Shown here one piece after another: positions 50,617 through 62,322 of a stretch of 64,000 bases of DNA (position 1 is the first letter of the stretch; each line of letters starts with the position of its first letter). The stretch lies in assembly GCA_964035575.1 (NCBI GenBank), contig OZ037887.1:124001-188000 (forward strand), read 5' to 3'. Source of the DNA: Rhynchopus sp. YZ270_cl-10 (taxonomy: Eukaryota > Euglenozoa > Diplonemea > Diplonemida > Diplonemidae). The translations under genes were made by a program, and so were the position numbers. A model generated the notes under the pieces. That model saw only the letters and a program-made list of their open reading frames with translations. It had not been told where the DNA came from and ran no database searches.

Positions 50617-51576
50617 GGGAAGCCTCTTTTTTACTTTCAACGGATGTCATCCGGGGGGGGAGGGGGGGGGTCTCCGGGGGGGTGAGCGGAAAAGTTTGGT
50701 AATTTGGCAACGGGGGGGTCTAGTACAAAACCGTGGTCACATGGATTTTATGAATTTTCTTCAAAAAAAAATTTTTCGAATTTTATTTATTTGGAAAGAT
50801 CGGTTACGAAAACGTTCAATTCCGGGGTCGCACGATTTTTTTATGCCTCTGTGGATGGTTAGGTGATTTTTGGCTGTGGTACCCCCTTTGGGAACGTTTC
50901 TACGCAGGTTTCTTAAGGAATTCCTTAAGAAAACCTCCTCTTTGGGTCGCAGCACAGTGGCGTCTCTAAGTTGGATTTCTTTTGAAGAAGGTTTTCGATT
51001 TTTTTCCTTTGGATTTATTTTTTACGAATCTTTCAATTCCGACCATTTTTTTTATTCAGGAACACACTCCACGGTACGCAACTTTTGGTGGTGCCGACCC
51101 CCCTTTATGCACTGAAATCCCTATACGTTACTGTATAAAGACCCATGGAGCCTTTAAATTGACTTCACTGTACTTGTACTGTGTACTGTGTACTGTGTAC
51201 TGTGTACTGTGTACTGTGTACTGTGTACTGTGTACTGTGTACTGTGTACTGTGTACTGTGTACTGTGTACTGTGTACTGTGTACTGTGTACTGTGTACTG
51301 TGTACTGTGTACTGTGTACTGTGTACTGTGTACTGTGTACTGTGTACTGGAGCCACTTTAAATTAACTTCTACTCCACTAAAGTGGTCAATTTTTTTTGT
51401 GGTGAAAAGCGGGGAGCTCGGAAATCCACTTCCGCTGGTTTTCGAATTTTTTTACGTCTGTCCAAAAGCCGAAAACTTCAGGTTGCCAAATCTACAATCT
51501 TCTCCGGGGGGGGAGGGGGGGGGGTTTCTCAAAATCGGACGGATGACATCCGTTGAAAGTAAAAAAGAGGCTTCCC
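50617..51576. mobile_element. 960-bp TIR element with satellite core
   Basis: Inverted tips of about 37 bp begin GGGAAGCCTCTTTTTTACTT and include AACGGATGTCATCCG. AAG is found immediately outside each tip (50614-50616 and 51577-51579), a possible 3-bp duplication. Sub-terminal G runs (50648-50670, 51507-51533) repeat in direct orientation. Near the centre is a heptamer satellite flanked by near-direct copies of GGAGCC(AC)TTTAAATT. Size, tip style and satellite core parallel the element at 29757-30685, although sequences differ. No transposase is present. Confidence 0.75.
51168..51349. repeat. 7-bp satellite (TACTGTG)n, about 25 copies
   Basis: Near-perfect heptamer array. Its unit is not a rotation or complement of the ACAGTGT unit at 30060-30454, so the two satellites arose separately or diverged by base change plus homogenisation. 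Confidence 0.95.
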
Positions 51577-53151
51577 AAGGTGTAAAAAAAATGTACAAAA
51601 TTTCCACAAAAAAAAATATAATGCTCGTATGCATGAATAAGAAGAAACAAACCAAACCAAAGTGTCAGGGTATTGGGGATGTGAGAGATGCGCAAATAAA
51701 CGCAACCTTTTTTTTTTTTTTTTTTCTCTTTTTTTTTTTTCGTCTTTTTAATTTAGTTTCTTTTTAATGAAAATCTTCATATTTTTAGGGGGGTGGAGAA
51801 ACTCTGATCTTTCAAGATCGGTACTCAATATTCGCCTGAATATCCTCAAGGATGAGGACAACGCGTTGTGTTAGAAATGATACTACAGCGCACTTCAAAT
51901 CTGTTTGGAGTCCAAAAAAAAGTCGCTAAATTACCCATAAATCTGCAAAACTTATTTTGACGCCAAATTTCTTAGAGTACTGTACTACATTCCATGATGA
52001 TTTACATTTTTTTTTTGAAAGATAAACTCTTTTCGATCATAATTTAAAAAAATAGAGGGAAAATGGTTATTTCATGTACGTTCTATTCTACTGAATAGAA
52101 GGTATCATAGGAAGGGAAAAGAGAAAAAGAAAACACACAACACCACCATTATGGTGGAAATGGGTGGTGCACGCACATTGCACACCAACCGTCTCTTCAC
52201 TTTCGATCGCTTTCCATGCAGTTGACCCTAACAAAAGGGCTTCTGTAAACTTTTGTGTAGTTTTTTTTTTTTGTCAAATTTTCGGCCGATAAAAGGCTAT
52301 GTATTATCTCAGTCGCTGTCACGAAAAGTGCTATTCTCTATGAACCAAAAAACTCCTCGCAACATTTTGACTAATTTTATCGATTTTTTTTTTAAATGGT
52401 TCACTGCGCGGAACTCGGAAATTCATTTACGCCCCATTTTTTCGATTTTTTTTCGATAAATTGTTGGAGTAGTGTAGGTGCCTCGGTTGTGTTGACACGG
52501 TTGTGCAATCTCCACTGTTTTTTTTTAAATTTTATGATACAGTAGTATGAGGATGAAAGAATAAGGGTCTGTTGGTGTCAGTAGCTCTCCAGATTGACAC
52601 TTTTCGTGACAACGACTGATATGTTTGACGGTAAAAAGGATAATACTACAAAAACAATAAGAAAAGTTTGTGAGATGAACCTAAGCCTCTCTGTGTGCTT
52701 AGTCATCGTGAATGGGGTTGTTAAAGTATTCGACCAAAGTGTAGCACGGCGAAACTAAAACTGGGGGGAGTGAATAAAAACGACTTTGGATCATGGAGGG
52801 AAAAGATAGGGAGACAGGAAGAGAAAAACTGGACTAATGTGAATCCACACAATGAGTGAGCATACACAGCATCCGAATAAGCCAAAGAAGTAATTAAAAA
52901 AAAAAAAAAAAAATGAAATGTGTCTCGTTCGTGCACACATACATTTTTATAAAGAATGTAATTCCAAATAAGAACAAATACGCGATACGCAGTAGAGAGG
53001 GGCAGTGATGCAAGGTGGGTTTTTATGGGTTTTTTTTTTGGAGGTTTTGGGTTTTTTGAAAACTTGGAAAAATCACGTGTCGCAACAGAATATATCCACG
53101 CCACGCCCCGGTTTTTTGTTTGGTACCCTGGGTTCCTGCATCACTGGAGGG

Positions 53152-53252
53152 GTATTCGTACAAATTATCGACCGTAAAAAAGGTCGAACTTCCAGAAAAA
53201 AATCCTGAAAAGGTCGAACATTAGTACGGTCGATAATTTTTTGTACGGATAC
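53152..53252. mobile_element. Foldback element, GTCGAAC family, copy 3
   Basis: Tips GTATTCGTAC and GTACGGATAC with inner ATTATCGACCGTA and TACGGTCGATAAT pairing. It is the most regular of the three copies (101 bp). Confidence 0.78.
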
Positions 53253-53884
53253 TGCATTTCATTTTTGATAGTTCTGTTTAGTGTAGCTGCCGTGCAAGAC
53301 AGATCTTCAAATACTGGTGCTATATGGGGAGGGGCGGGGTTTCACAATGTTTCACACCCACATAGTTATGAAACGTTTGTGAAAAGTTGTGAACCCCCGC
53401 CGTATAGCACCAAATACACAGAGAATATTGTATTTTTTTTTTTTGTGGAATGGGTGAAATGAGAAAGCGTGGTGGAAAAAAAAAACAAAAAAAAAAAAAA
53501 AAAAAAAAAAAGGGGGGCAAAAAAAAAATCTACTTTCAAGTCAAAGAAGAGAAAGTACAAAGATGTTCTAGATACGTCCAATGTTTTTTGTTGCGACAAA
53601 ACCACTGTCAAATTAGACAGGGCACTTTTAATAATAACGAGAACAGAAGGCAAACATTTTTTTTCTTTTTTGAATGCAAAAAAACGCGGCTACGATGGGC
53701 ATGCTTGGACTCAGGAAGACAGAGACAGGTGCAAAGGAGGCACTATCTTTTGTTATTTTTGAAATCAGTCACAGCTGACCTTTGAGGGGCTGTTCCATGG
53801 TGTCTAGGTGTGAGAAGCTCTTCAGTACAACAGGTGTACATCCCACATACATACACACTCGGTGGGGAAGGAGGGGGGGGGGTA

Positions 53885-54427
53885 GGGGGTCCGACTCCCT
53901 AGTAAAATTTTGTCCGGTTTTTAATTTTTTCAACATTAGGCCATTTCCCGGGCACCCCCGGGTGAATCCTGCCCCCAAAATAGGGTTTCTGGGCCCTGTG
54001 GGGCAAAATGCACCCTCTAGGTACCCCAAAATATGAAAAAAATTGAAAAATATGGTGAAAAATAGGCTATTTTGGCCTTTTGGGCAACATAGCCGATTTT
54101 GACCAAATTTCCAAAAAATCAAAAAAAAGCCCAAAAAACGTGTCCAGAGACGCCCTTTTTCGTCTATTTTTTGGGCTTTTTTTGATTTTTTTTTGGAGAC
54201 ACCATTTTTAGTCAAAAACCGGCCATTTTGCCTAAGGCTAAAATAGCCTATTTTCACCATATTTTTCAATTTTTTTCATATTTTGGGGTACCTAGAGGGT
54301 GAATTTTGCCCCACAGGGCCCAGAAACCCTATTTTGGGGGCAGGATTCACCCGGGGGTGCCCGGGAAATGGCCTAATGTTGAAAAAATTAAAAACCGGAC
54401 AAAATTTTACTAGGGAGTCGGACCCCC
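53885..54427. mobile_element. 543-bp near-perfect foldback with TA flanks
   Basis: Arms of about 230-270 bp mirror each other almost completely at the ends (tips GGGGGTCCGACTCCCTAG) and more loosely near the centre at about 54150. TA flanks both sides (53883-53884, 54428-54429). The two arms translate to nearly the same peptide in opposite directions, an artefact of the inversion. It is probably a long non-autonomous TA-target element or a two-copy head-to-head insertion. Confidence 0.8.
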
Positions 54428-54550
54428 TAAGGGGGGGGGGGGGGGTGTTTTTTCTTTGTCTAATTTGGCTCGATTTTTTTTTTTCTGTGCTAAGCAATGA
54501 TGCTCACCACCATGAGGAAAGAAAAAGAAACCTTGGAGAGAGAGAAAAGT

Positions 54551-54590
54551 TGACTTGAAATACAAAAACCCTCTCGTGAACAGTGTACCT
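54551..54590 (+). repeat. F1 fragment joined to F4
   Basis: The first 40 bp of F1 (GTTGACTTGAAATACAAAAA onward), ending in an A run. F4 follows at about 54605-54650 in the same orientation. Confidence 0.7.
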
Positions 54591-54674
54591 AAAAAAAAGT
54601 GAAGTTGAAAGTGCAAAACGCCTCACCGTGCATCGGACGCAGGGCACTGAACAAAGGAAAAAAAAAAAATTGTC

Positions 54675-54780
54675 CTCTTATTAATGCCGGCCAGATCTGG
54701 AAACCAGATTTCCACATCTGGAAAACGAACCAGATCTGGGAAATTAGGCCCCCAAATCTGGCCAGATCTGGCAGTATCCG
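54675..54780. repeat. CCAGATCTGG-rich inverted repeat
   Basis: Repeated CCAGATCTGG palindromes with end segments GCCGGCCAGATCTGG and CCAGATCTGGCAG. Possibly a small foldback element. Confidence 0.5.
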
Positions 54781-55003
54781 TGTTCATAAATCAAACCACC
54801 TTATTTTTCCTGAAATTTTTGGAGATTGGGTAGTATTTAAACTCCACCAAATTTCAGGCCAAGTCACGGTGGTCACACGGACAACCTAAGACGATACCCA
54901 GTACTCTGCTGAGGCAACCTAGAGAGAGAGAGAGAGAGAGAAGTTGTAAGGTGGATATGCCTTGCGTGCATGCACATCGTTTCCCAAAGCGTTATCGAGG
55001 GGG

Positions 55004-55133
55004 TAATGGTGGCAGTATTGTGATGGGAGCCCATTGGAATACGCAAAAATACATCAAAATACATGTATTGCGATGTATTTTTGATGTGTTTTGCGTATTC
55101 CAATGGGCTCCCAACACAATACTGCCACCATTA
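55004..55133. mobile_element. 130-bp MITE, TAATGGTGGCAG family
   Basis: Almost perfect palindrome. The left tip TAATGGTGGCAGTATTGTGA and the body CCCATTGGAATACGC are repeated inverted on the right. It is the long relative of 40132-40211. Confidence 0.85.
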
Positions 55134-55860
55134 CGAAGGGGGGGTGTTCACGCTCCTGTTTTGTCGGGAGCATAGTTAAGAAAGACCTGGGTCTGTAAAA
55201 TAGAAGAAAAAACCAAAAAAAAAAAAAAAACTTAGTTTCATATACTTTCAAAAGGAAGAAAAGGGGGGAAACCCCTAAGGTGAGGCTGTGCGTTACTTTG
55301 TGTGGCGTATTTGTGAAATAATTGAAATAATCATTCACAGAATATCCCACACCGTGCACATTTCTCAATTCAAATCAGCTGGCAGTTGGTTAAAAAAAGG
55401 ATGAAATTATTGATGCACACTTCCAACTGTCCCGAGATGCCAGCCCCAGATGAAAGCACAAAAAAAAAATGCGGGTCTGTTAATTGCAAGTGGCAGGAGA
55501 GCAAAAAAAAAAAAAAAGGAAAAATCGAGGAAGTCAGAAAATATCCCAGATGTTTTGAATAGGTTGTGAACAAAGAAAGAAGTACTTCTCCTGACCCCCA
55601 CAGCTTTATTTTCTGATGAGAGTAATCACAGAACAAGAGAAGTTATGAACGTGCATAACACCTCACCGTTTCATTGGCGGACGCAAAGCACTGGTTCTCC
55701 GCGGGTTAGCGAACCCCAGAGAGCACTTCATCGGCACACAAATAGGTGGTATACACACGGTTACCACGAGGGAGGTTGTAGAACATAATTGAGAGTAAGA
55801 AGAAAAAACACATACACTGTCCATAAACATTGGGAAATGACAAAACAATTCCCAAAAAAT

Positions 55861-56000
55861 GTGACTTGAAAAGACAAAAGCCCCGCGACAGTCTACCCTT
55901 TGGTGTCTGAGCAGAACACCGAAAGGGGTGGACCCGAATACATGCTGCCAGTTCGTGGTTTACATTCTGATATGCCTCCTCCACCCACTCATCGGTCAGA
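55861..56000 (+). repeat. F1 short dispersed repeat
   Basis: A diverged but long copy reaching the distal part CTCCACCCACTCATCGGTCAG. Together with 20751 this shows that the family extends beyond the common 110-bp core. Confidence 0.7.
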
Positions 56001-56091
56001 TGACTGAAAGGATCATTAGAGACACAGGGTAATTAGGGGCTGTGTGCCATAGGTTCCGGCTTGGGGGGGAAAAGAATAAGAAATTTTGAAA

Positions 56092-56123
56092 GATGAATGT
56101 GCCTCTCGTGCACATCTTATCAG
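56092..56123 (+). repeat. F3 short dispersed repeat family (representative)
   Basis: Consensus AAGATGAATGTGCCTCTCGT followed by GCACACATAC; GTGC pairs with GCAC. Other copies start near 21134, 31089, 38697, 52910, 54951, 57082, 58218 and 61582. All are in the plus orientation. Confidence 0.7.
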
Positions 56124-58380
56124 CAAAAGAAAAACGAGGCTCTATTTTTCAGTTTATCCCACAGAAACACCGTCAGTGTGCTAAAGAGGGTAGAAATACC
56201 TGAAACCTCGGGTACATGAACATGGACTAAAAAAGGGAGGAAAAATTGGGTAATATGCGATCTAAGCGTAGTGGTGCTTAGTCACCTAAAGAAAAAAGAG
56301 GGGGAAAAGGGAAAGAACGAAAAGGAAATGACGTACAAATCACCCAAGTGTCTACACTTGATTGGCTGTAACGTCGTCAAAACAAAACAAAACCAAAGAA
56401 GAAGAAAAACAGTTCAAAAATGTGAACATTCGTTAAATCGAAGAAACGAAAAGGAAAAAAAGAAGAACAAAAGAAAAATATGGGGACAGTAGTTTGTGAG
56501 GAAGATTAGTACTATTATTGTTTCACGCTGCTTTTTTGTTAAATAAAGTCCTGGGCCCTACACTGAACTTCTCTTCGAGACACAAGGTTGCACGCGAGTA
56601 CGATGTCCCGTAGACTTATTACGAGGGGCGCTCTAACTCTCTTTTTTTGCTGTGTCGACCATCCCCCAATAAGTACACCGTAGGTAGCTTCGCCCGACTA
56701 AAAAAAAAGTATTATTTTTCTCCGTTTTTTTGTATGTTTGTTTTGTAGCACTATCAGACAAGGATATCTACTCCAAAAAATAAACTCAAGTTTTCTGCAC
56801 ACGAAAAAATTGACGTTGTTTAAGACGAACGGGGGTAACACCCTTCTGAAGATGGTGTATCGGGATGAAGAAGCATGGCAAGAAGAAAACTAATTTCATG
56901 TACCTTTCCATTCAGAGAAGAGAAAGCACACAAGTGAGGTGAAACAACGCACTTTTTCACAAAAAAAAAAAAATATGAGAAAAAGCGTGAATAGAAGTGA
57001 AAAAATGTGAAAAGGCGTACGCTGTTTCTCAACAAGGACGTTCAAAAATGAGGGGGTGAGAAAAAAAAATGAAGAAACCCTGAGAGATGAATGCGTCTCT
57101 CGTGCACACAGGATCTAAGAAGGGACTACGGCACCGCGCATGGATGTCACCAGAAAGGGGTTAGCATGTAAACAGGACATCGGGGAACCCATACACCCTT
57201 TGCGCCGTTTTCTTCTTTTTTTGTTTTTTGCTTTTTGTTTTTTGATAAATTGTTGGAGGTGGAGGTAGCTGCCTCGGGTTATGTTGCCACAGTTGTGCAA
57301 TCTCCACTTTTTTTGTGTAGTTGATATCAGTCAACCACCAAGCCGCAAAGTGGCCTGCACTGCACGGCATCACCTCTGTTTCGTAAACCTCCTATACGCC
57401 CTCCCCCGCCGTAAACGGGGGAGCAATGTAATCCCAAGATAATAAAATACCGAGTATAGATTTGGCGTGTGAAACACTTCACGGTTTACGGTCTCTTTTC
57501 CCCCCTTTTTTTTGAAACCCTGTTTGGGTTGAAGTATATCTGCAGCTGTCTAGCTGCCCGGAGCATCGCTGTCACATAAAAGGCCTCGGATCTGATCGGA
57601 TCTGGGGCTATTTGATGCGCTGTACGTTCCAAAATTCTCATGTAATTCTTATCTGACACATTTTGATTAACCAAATCTCAACTTCGCAAAAAAAAAAAAT
57701 CATATTTTAAATAATTGGTGTAGCTCGCCCCAAAAACAAAGTGTTTTTTGTTTTGTTTTTTGTACCTTTTTTTGTAGTACAATAGCAGGGTTATGGCCAC
57801 ACCAATAATAAAAGAATTGTAGTGATGAACCTCAGCCGTGCTGAGTCACCTTGTACAAAAACAAAAACAAAAACAAAAAATAAAACGCATGGTACAATTA
57901 AAAGAAAATTAACCCAATATTGGTGTGCAGTTCACGTACACTGCCTAAAGGGGTATTTGAGGGAAAACTTTTTTTTTTTGATTTCCCCAAAAGAGGGTCT
58001 TCGACAGACCACGACGGTATCGCAACAAAAATATAAAAGATAATCACATAGAAGAAAGAAGTCGGAAGGTGCAAAACCCCCCCACCGCTTATAGGCAGGA
58101 CACAGGGTATTTGGTTCTTCCGTGAAGAAAAGGTAAGATGATCTTATGCTGTCACCTTAGGGGTTTGATACAATTATTTTAGTTTGCGTTTTCAGAAAAA
58201 AAGAAAAAAAATGCTTGAAAAGATGAATGTGTCTCGCGTGCATGCAATACACCTTTCTTTTTCAAGTTTAAGAGAATACACAAACACCGCAGGAATTACC
58301 CCCGATTTTGTTAGCAAACACACACCTAGCATCGTCTTGGGCGATGTGGACACAAAGAGATCCTAAAAAAAAAATTTTTT

Positions 58381-58579
58381 GACTTTGAAATGCAAAGCCC
58401 GCTCGTGATACCTTGGTGAACGCACGACGGTGAAGTAAAATGACTTGACAATGTGGTTTTACCGTTGGCTTACAACTGTGAAACCGCAAGTCAAGTTATT
58501 TACTTCACCGTCGTGTGACTGAAGTATCAGGGGTAGACCCCAAACCGTGCAGTCTTACATCCATTTCGTGGTTTACATC
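58381..58579 (+). repeat. F1 short dispersed repeat interrupted by a MITE
   Basis: F1 ends at GTGGTTTACATCTGG. Its middle is split at GAACG/TGACTG by the 93-bp MITE 58423-58515, so F1 is the older of the two. Confidence 0.75.
58423..58515. mobile_element. 93-bp MITE, CACGACGG family, copy 2
   Basis: Tips CACGACGGTGAAGT...ACTTCACCGTCGTG, the same as the 209-bp element in the array, with a different, shorter interior (TGACTTGAC pairing inside). A possibly related, degraded element with ACACGGTG and CACCGTG ends lies at about 60610-60732. Confidence 0.8.
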
Positions 58580-59036
58580 TGGAAAAAAAAAACACAACTC
58601 CTTTGTTTCCCGCAGAAACAAAAAAGACAGAGTTAATCTTGAAAGTGCTGATAGCATTTTCTGCAGGACGCACGGCTTTCTTTGAACGCTCCAAAGGGGG
58701 TGAAATTAAGTCACTCAGATCAGAACACCTTCCACCCGACACAAGCCATTTTGAGGGAGATGGCTTTTGCATTTAAAAAGGAAAAAACAAAAAGAAATAA
58801 AAAATATTTGATTTATATGATTATAAACAAGATTCGCACAAAGGGTATATATTTTTTTTCTTTTTTCGATTGTTTCGATAAACTAACCTACCGAGGTAGG
58901 CTCTGCACAGCGTTGCCCGGAGGCATTATTTTCTTTTTGTTGTCCGTCGACAATCACTTTACTTTTGTTTTTTTTTGTCTTTTGAGAAACTCAGAAAGGG
59001 AGAAAAATGCCCCCCCTCCCAATTTTTTATTTTTAT

Positions 59037-60068
59037 TCACAGAATCCTCAACATATTCTCTTCATCATCCACTGAAAGCAGCCAACGCGCACAGGGCGAC
59101 AGTGTGTAGTGGTTTGCAACAATGCTGCACACATCACCTGTTGCAAACTCCCATTTGTTCACCTTCCCTGCATGCTGCGAATACAACCAACCACCACACG
59201 GGGAAAACCGGATGGAGAGCACCGGAAGCGCACGGCCTCCCCCACCCACCTTAAACCTCGTGGCCACCAGCCCACCATCCTTAACCAACAGGATCTGCCC
59301 TGCATCCGCTGCGACAATAAATTTTGAGCAGGGAGACACCCCTACTGACACGACACCTTTCATTGCAATCACATTCTCGCATCTCAATGCGACCAAATCC
59401 CAGACCCTAATCGTATCCCCTCCACAGGTTACCATCCACTGCCTGCAGGCGCTGAACGCTACTCCCTTTGGTGCAAGGTTCTTATGCTTCAATGTACTCA
59501 ATACCACGCCATCTACGTCGTACACGGTTAAGCTAGATGCCTTGCTGCGCACCACCACGAAGCATGCTTCCCCGCAGTCTGCTGTGTGTACTGCATCAGC
59601 AGGGGTCGCGTCTATCATATATTTGGCACCTTCTGTGGTATCAAAGACCGTCAACCCTTTGGTTCCGGTGCTAAAGATGCGGGAGAGGCATGCAGAAGAA
59701 GCAATGCCAGTGACATTCCCGTTTCTCCCGTTTAGTGTGAAGTCGGTCTGTCCTGAGGTGGTGTCCACTGCGGTGATGATACCTTCGGAATGCCCAACAA
59801 AACAGACATCACCCCTCGGAGAAACAGTAAGCGACCGTACAGCTTCCTTCAAACAGAGCGCAGTGGGGCAACGCATCTCCGCAAAGGAGACTGTCGAGGT
59901 CAGTGCCTCAGAGCATTCCGAAGGGTGTGCCGCGCCTGTTGCCGTGCTTGTCACACTCTGTGTGTCCTCCGTTGCCGAGTACTCCACAGACTCTTCAATA
60001 AAGGAAACCGAAGGTGTCGGTGCCTTTCCCTTTCCGGAGCGTGCACGCACTCTGTTGCAGGTCTTCAT
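59037..60068 (-). CDS. WD40-repeat-like protein
   Basis: 343 residues. From about residue 70 there are six or seven beta-propeller blades: VRSLTVSPRGDVCFVGHSEG, GNVTGIASSACLSRIFSTG, VAFSACRQWMVTCGGDTIRV with VWDL, VSVGVSPCSKFIVAADAGQ and SIRFSPCGGWLYSQHAGKV. The last blade ends at the C-terminus. The first 60 residues are Ser/Thr-rich and disordered. It is a general protein-binding scaffold; the partner is unknown. The ATG at 60068 follows a pure pyrimidine stretch with its first AG inside the second codon, so a later start (for example Met near residue 64, MRCPTALCL) is possible. Confidence 0.8.
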   Translation of the reverse strand: MKTCNRVRARSGKGKAPTPSVSFIEESVEYSATEDTQSVTSTATGAAHPSECSEALTSTVSFAEMRCPTALCLKEAVRSLTVSPRGDVCFVGHSEGIITAVDTTSGQTDFTLNGRNGNVTGIASSACLSRIFSTGTKGLTVFDTTEGAKYMIDATPADAVHTADCGEACFVVVRSKASSLTVYDVDGVVLSTLKHKNLAPKGVAFSACRQWMVTCGGDTIRVWDLVALRCENVIAMKGVVSVGVSPCSKFIVAADAGQILLVKDGGLVATRFKVGGGGRALPVLSIRFSPCGGWLYSQHAGKVNKWEFATGDVCSIVANHYTLSPCARWLLSVDDEENMLRIL

Positions 60069-61098
60069 GGTGGAGGGTGTGAGGGGGAGGAAGAAGAGGA
60101 GGAGTAGAGAGTGTTTAAAAAAAAGAAATCTGTAATGAGGAGATAATTGGGCATTTGTGGGATGGAATGGATGAGACGGGGTGACATATCCGCCTTCGGG
60201 GTGCGCCTAGAGGGGTACACTCAAGAATGTGCTACTAATGAATAAGGAAAAATTCCTTTTTTTTGGGGGGGGATCAAAATGGGGGGGAGTTAGGCAATAT
60301 TTTTTTTTATTGGTATCGACAACTTGCCCGCAAACCCTATCAATATGGGTAGCAACAAATGGGAGGGACAACATAATGAAAGGAAGCGTCGAGAGAGGGA
60401 GTGCACAAAAACAAACACGAAAAAAAAAATCACAAAAAAATCCGTTTTAGAGTATGCAATAGAACACACATGGCATTTCACACGAAAGGGACACTGGACA
60501 TACCTTTGAAGGGTGCGTAGGTGCATACCATAGTACGCATGACGACGATGTAAATGAAAATGGTTCACATGGTACAAAAAAGTATTGGGTTGAATGATGC
60601 CTGTAAAGTTACATACACGGTGTTGAAGGAAAATGAGTTGGCTTTGTGGTTTTACTTCTGGCTTTGCTGTTGTCCTGCAAAGGTGAAGCCAGAAGTAAAT
60701 TCAAAGTAAATTCATTTGATCTCACCGTGCAGAATCAAAGCACCATGCGCAACACAACACAATGTACACTAAAAAAAAAATCCAAAATACTTCGTCGCGG
60801 TGCGTGCGTCGCAAACTTGGGTAGCATTAAAAAAGAGAACTTGGAAGTCCAAAACAAACGCCTCTCCACACATCTGGTGGGACGCAGATATCATCAATAA
60901 CACCCCCAACCAACACTTTCAAGAACCCATTCACAGCAACAATAAGAGTTGTATGTTTTTTTTTTTTTTTGTTTTTGAGCACAAACTACTTCCCCAAAAG
61001 GCGTAGCCAATAACAAACACCCTCCAAAAACAACAATGCTGCAGGACACCCCCTCTTAAGAGCGTGGCAGAGGGAGAGAACTGGAAACTCGGATAGTC

Positions 61099-61231
61099 AG
61101 GGTTCTACACAGCATTGGGCCCTCTATGATCGTCTCCGTGAGACACGCAACAGGCTGTGGGAGCTTGTGAGAGCTAGTGGGGAAAAAAAATAATCTCTCT
61201 CCGTTCATAGATGGCCCAAGTATAGAACCCT
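61099..61231. mobile_element. 133-bp MITE-like hairpin, AGGGTTCTA tips
   Basis: Inverted ends AGGGTTCTACAC and TATAGAACCCT, with further pairing GGGCC and TCTATGA-CG inside. Single copy in the window. Confidence 0.6.
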
Positions 61232-62176
61232 AGATATTAGCATTTTTTTCTTTTTGAAAGAGCTTTCGAGGGGGTTTTTTGGGTGGAAGGGTGGGGGGAG
61301 GAAGGGAAAGTAACACCTTAACAGAAAGATAGGCGTATCTCGCTCCTCCACAACAAGTAGCCCACATTTCCCCCCCCAGCCCCTCGCCTACTATAGACAA
61401 AGCAAAAGAAACAAGAAAGAAAGAACAGTTTTCGTGCTAAGTCACCTTAATCACAATCGTTTAAAGAAAAAACTAGACAGCTTTTTATGTAAGAGACTGC
61501 AACAGTAATACAATGCTCGAGACCCTGCACCTTAGCAAAAAAAAAAAAAAACGTTGGCAAACAAAAAAAAAAAAAAAACTTGACAGATGAGCGTGCTTCT
61601 CGTGCACATACATGGGGAACGGAGCATGTACGGTCCTGGAAAGCTCCAAGAAAAATGGAGTCGAAAGTTGCCTTTCCTAAACGTGCACAGAACTGGCAAA
61701 AAAAAAGGGGTGCTCGTCACTCACCTGTATCATCATTGAAATAACATTGCACTCCAGTACTGTAGCCTTTTTTTGCCCTGAATACCAAGGGAGGGGAGGT
61801 GGGGGATTGGGATGGTGAGCAGTGGTTGGTAGATGCCTTCAAGTTATCATTTCCTGGCTAAACTCTCGCCGTGTTATGGGGGTGATTTCCCCTCCCCCCA
61901 ACAGGCCTTCTACCGCGGGAGTAACGAAGGAGGGGAGAAGGGAAAAGGTGAAGACATGTGAATGGGGGGGGGGGAGGAAAACAAACAAACAAAAGAAAAA
62001 GAAAAATACGTTGCGTTAGCTACAGCAAATACGTTATCCGTTTGCCTTGTCGTGACGGGATTTTTTTTGCCAGGTTGGTTATTTTATCACATCAAGCAGG
62101 CTCATGGGACGCAAGAGGTAGCGTACAAAAAAAAAGAGGGGGGTAACTTCGAAGTATCAGTGTAGGCATCATGATG

Positions 62177-62322
62177 GGGTGATCAGGGGTTCTTTTCTGC
62201 CATTCACAGACATCACAAAAAAACAACATTTTGGGTTTTCCGCTTTTCCCGGCAATTTCCTCCTTCTGCTTCTTTGTGATGTTTCTGTGATTAGAGTGGC
62301 AGAAAAGTACCCCTGATCCCAC
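62177..62322. mobile_element. 146-bp MITE-like hairpin, GATCAGGGG tips
   Basis: Inverted ends with GATCAGGGGT and TTTTCTGCCA, plus a second paired block GACATCACAAA / TTTGTGATGT. Single copy in the window. The outer GAT/ATC may include a short target duplication. Confidence 0.7.

Larger units (their letters stand above)
49673..59036. other. 9.4-kb gene-poor repeat region
   Basis: No credible gene in either strand. It holds the 960-bp satellite-bearing element, foldback copy 3, the 543-bp foldback, the 130-bp MITE, several F1-F6 and F8 copies, and many homopolymer runs. A direct repeat TTCTCCGTGGTTCTCCC occurs at about 49855 and 49908. Short frames are homopolymer or repeat translations. Confidence 0.6.

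Noticed and set aside
51168-51349. Spliced-leader-like CTGTACT motifs
   Set aside because: They belong to the heptamer satellite; no leader exon with donor and Sm site is visible anywhere in the window.
53782-54497. Matching peptides on opposite strands, as if a duplicated small gene
   Set aside because: They arise from the two arms of the 543-bp foldback.
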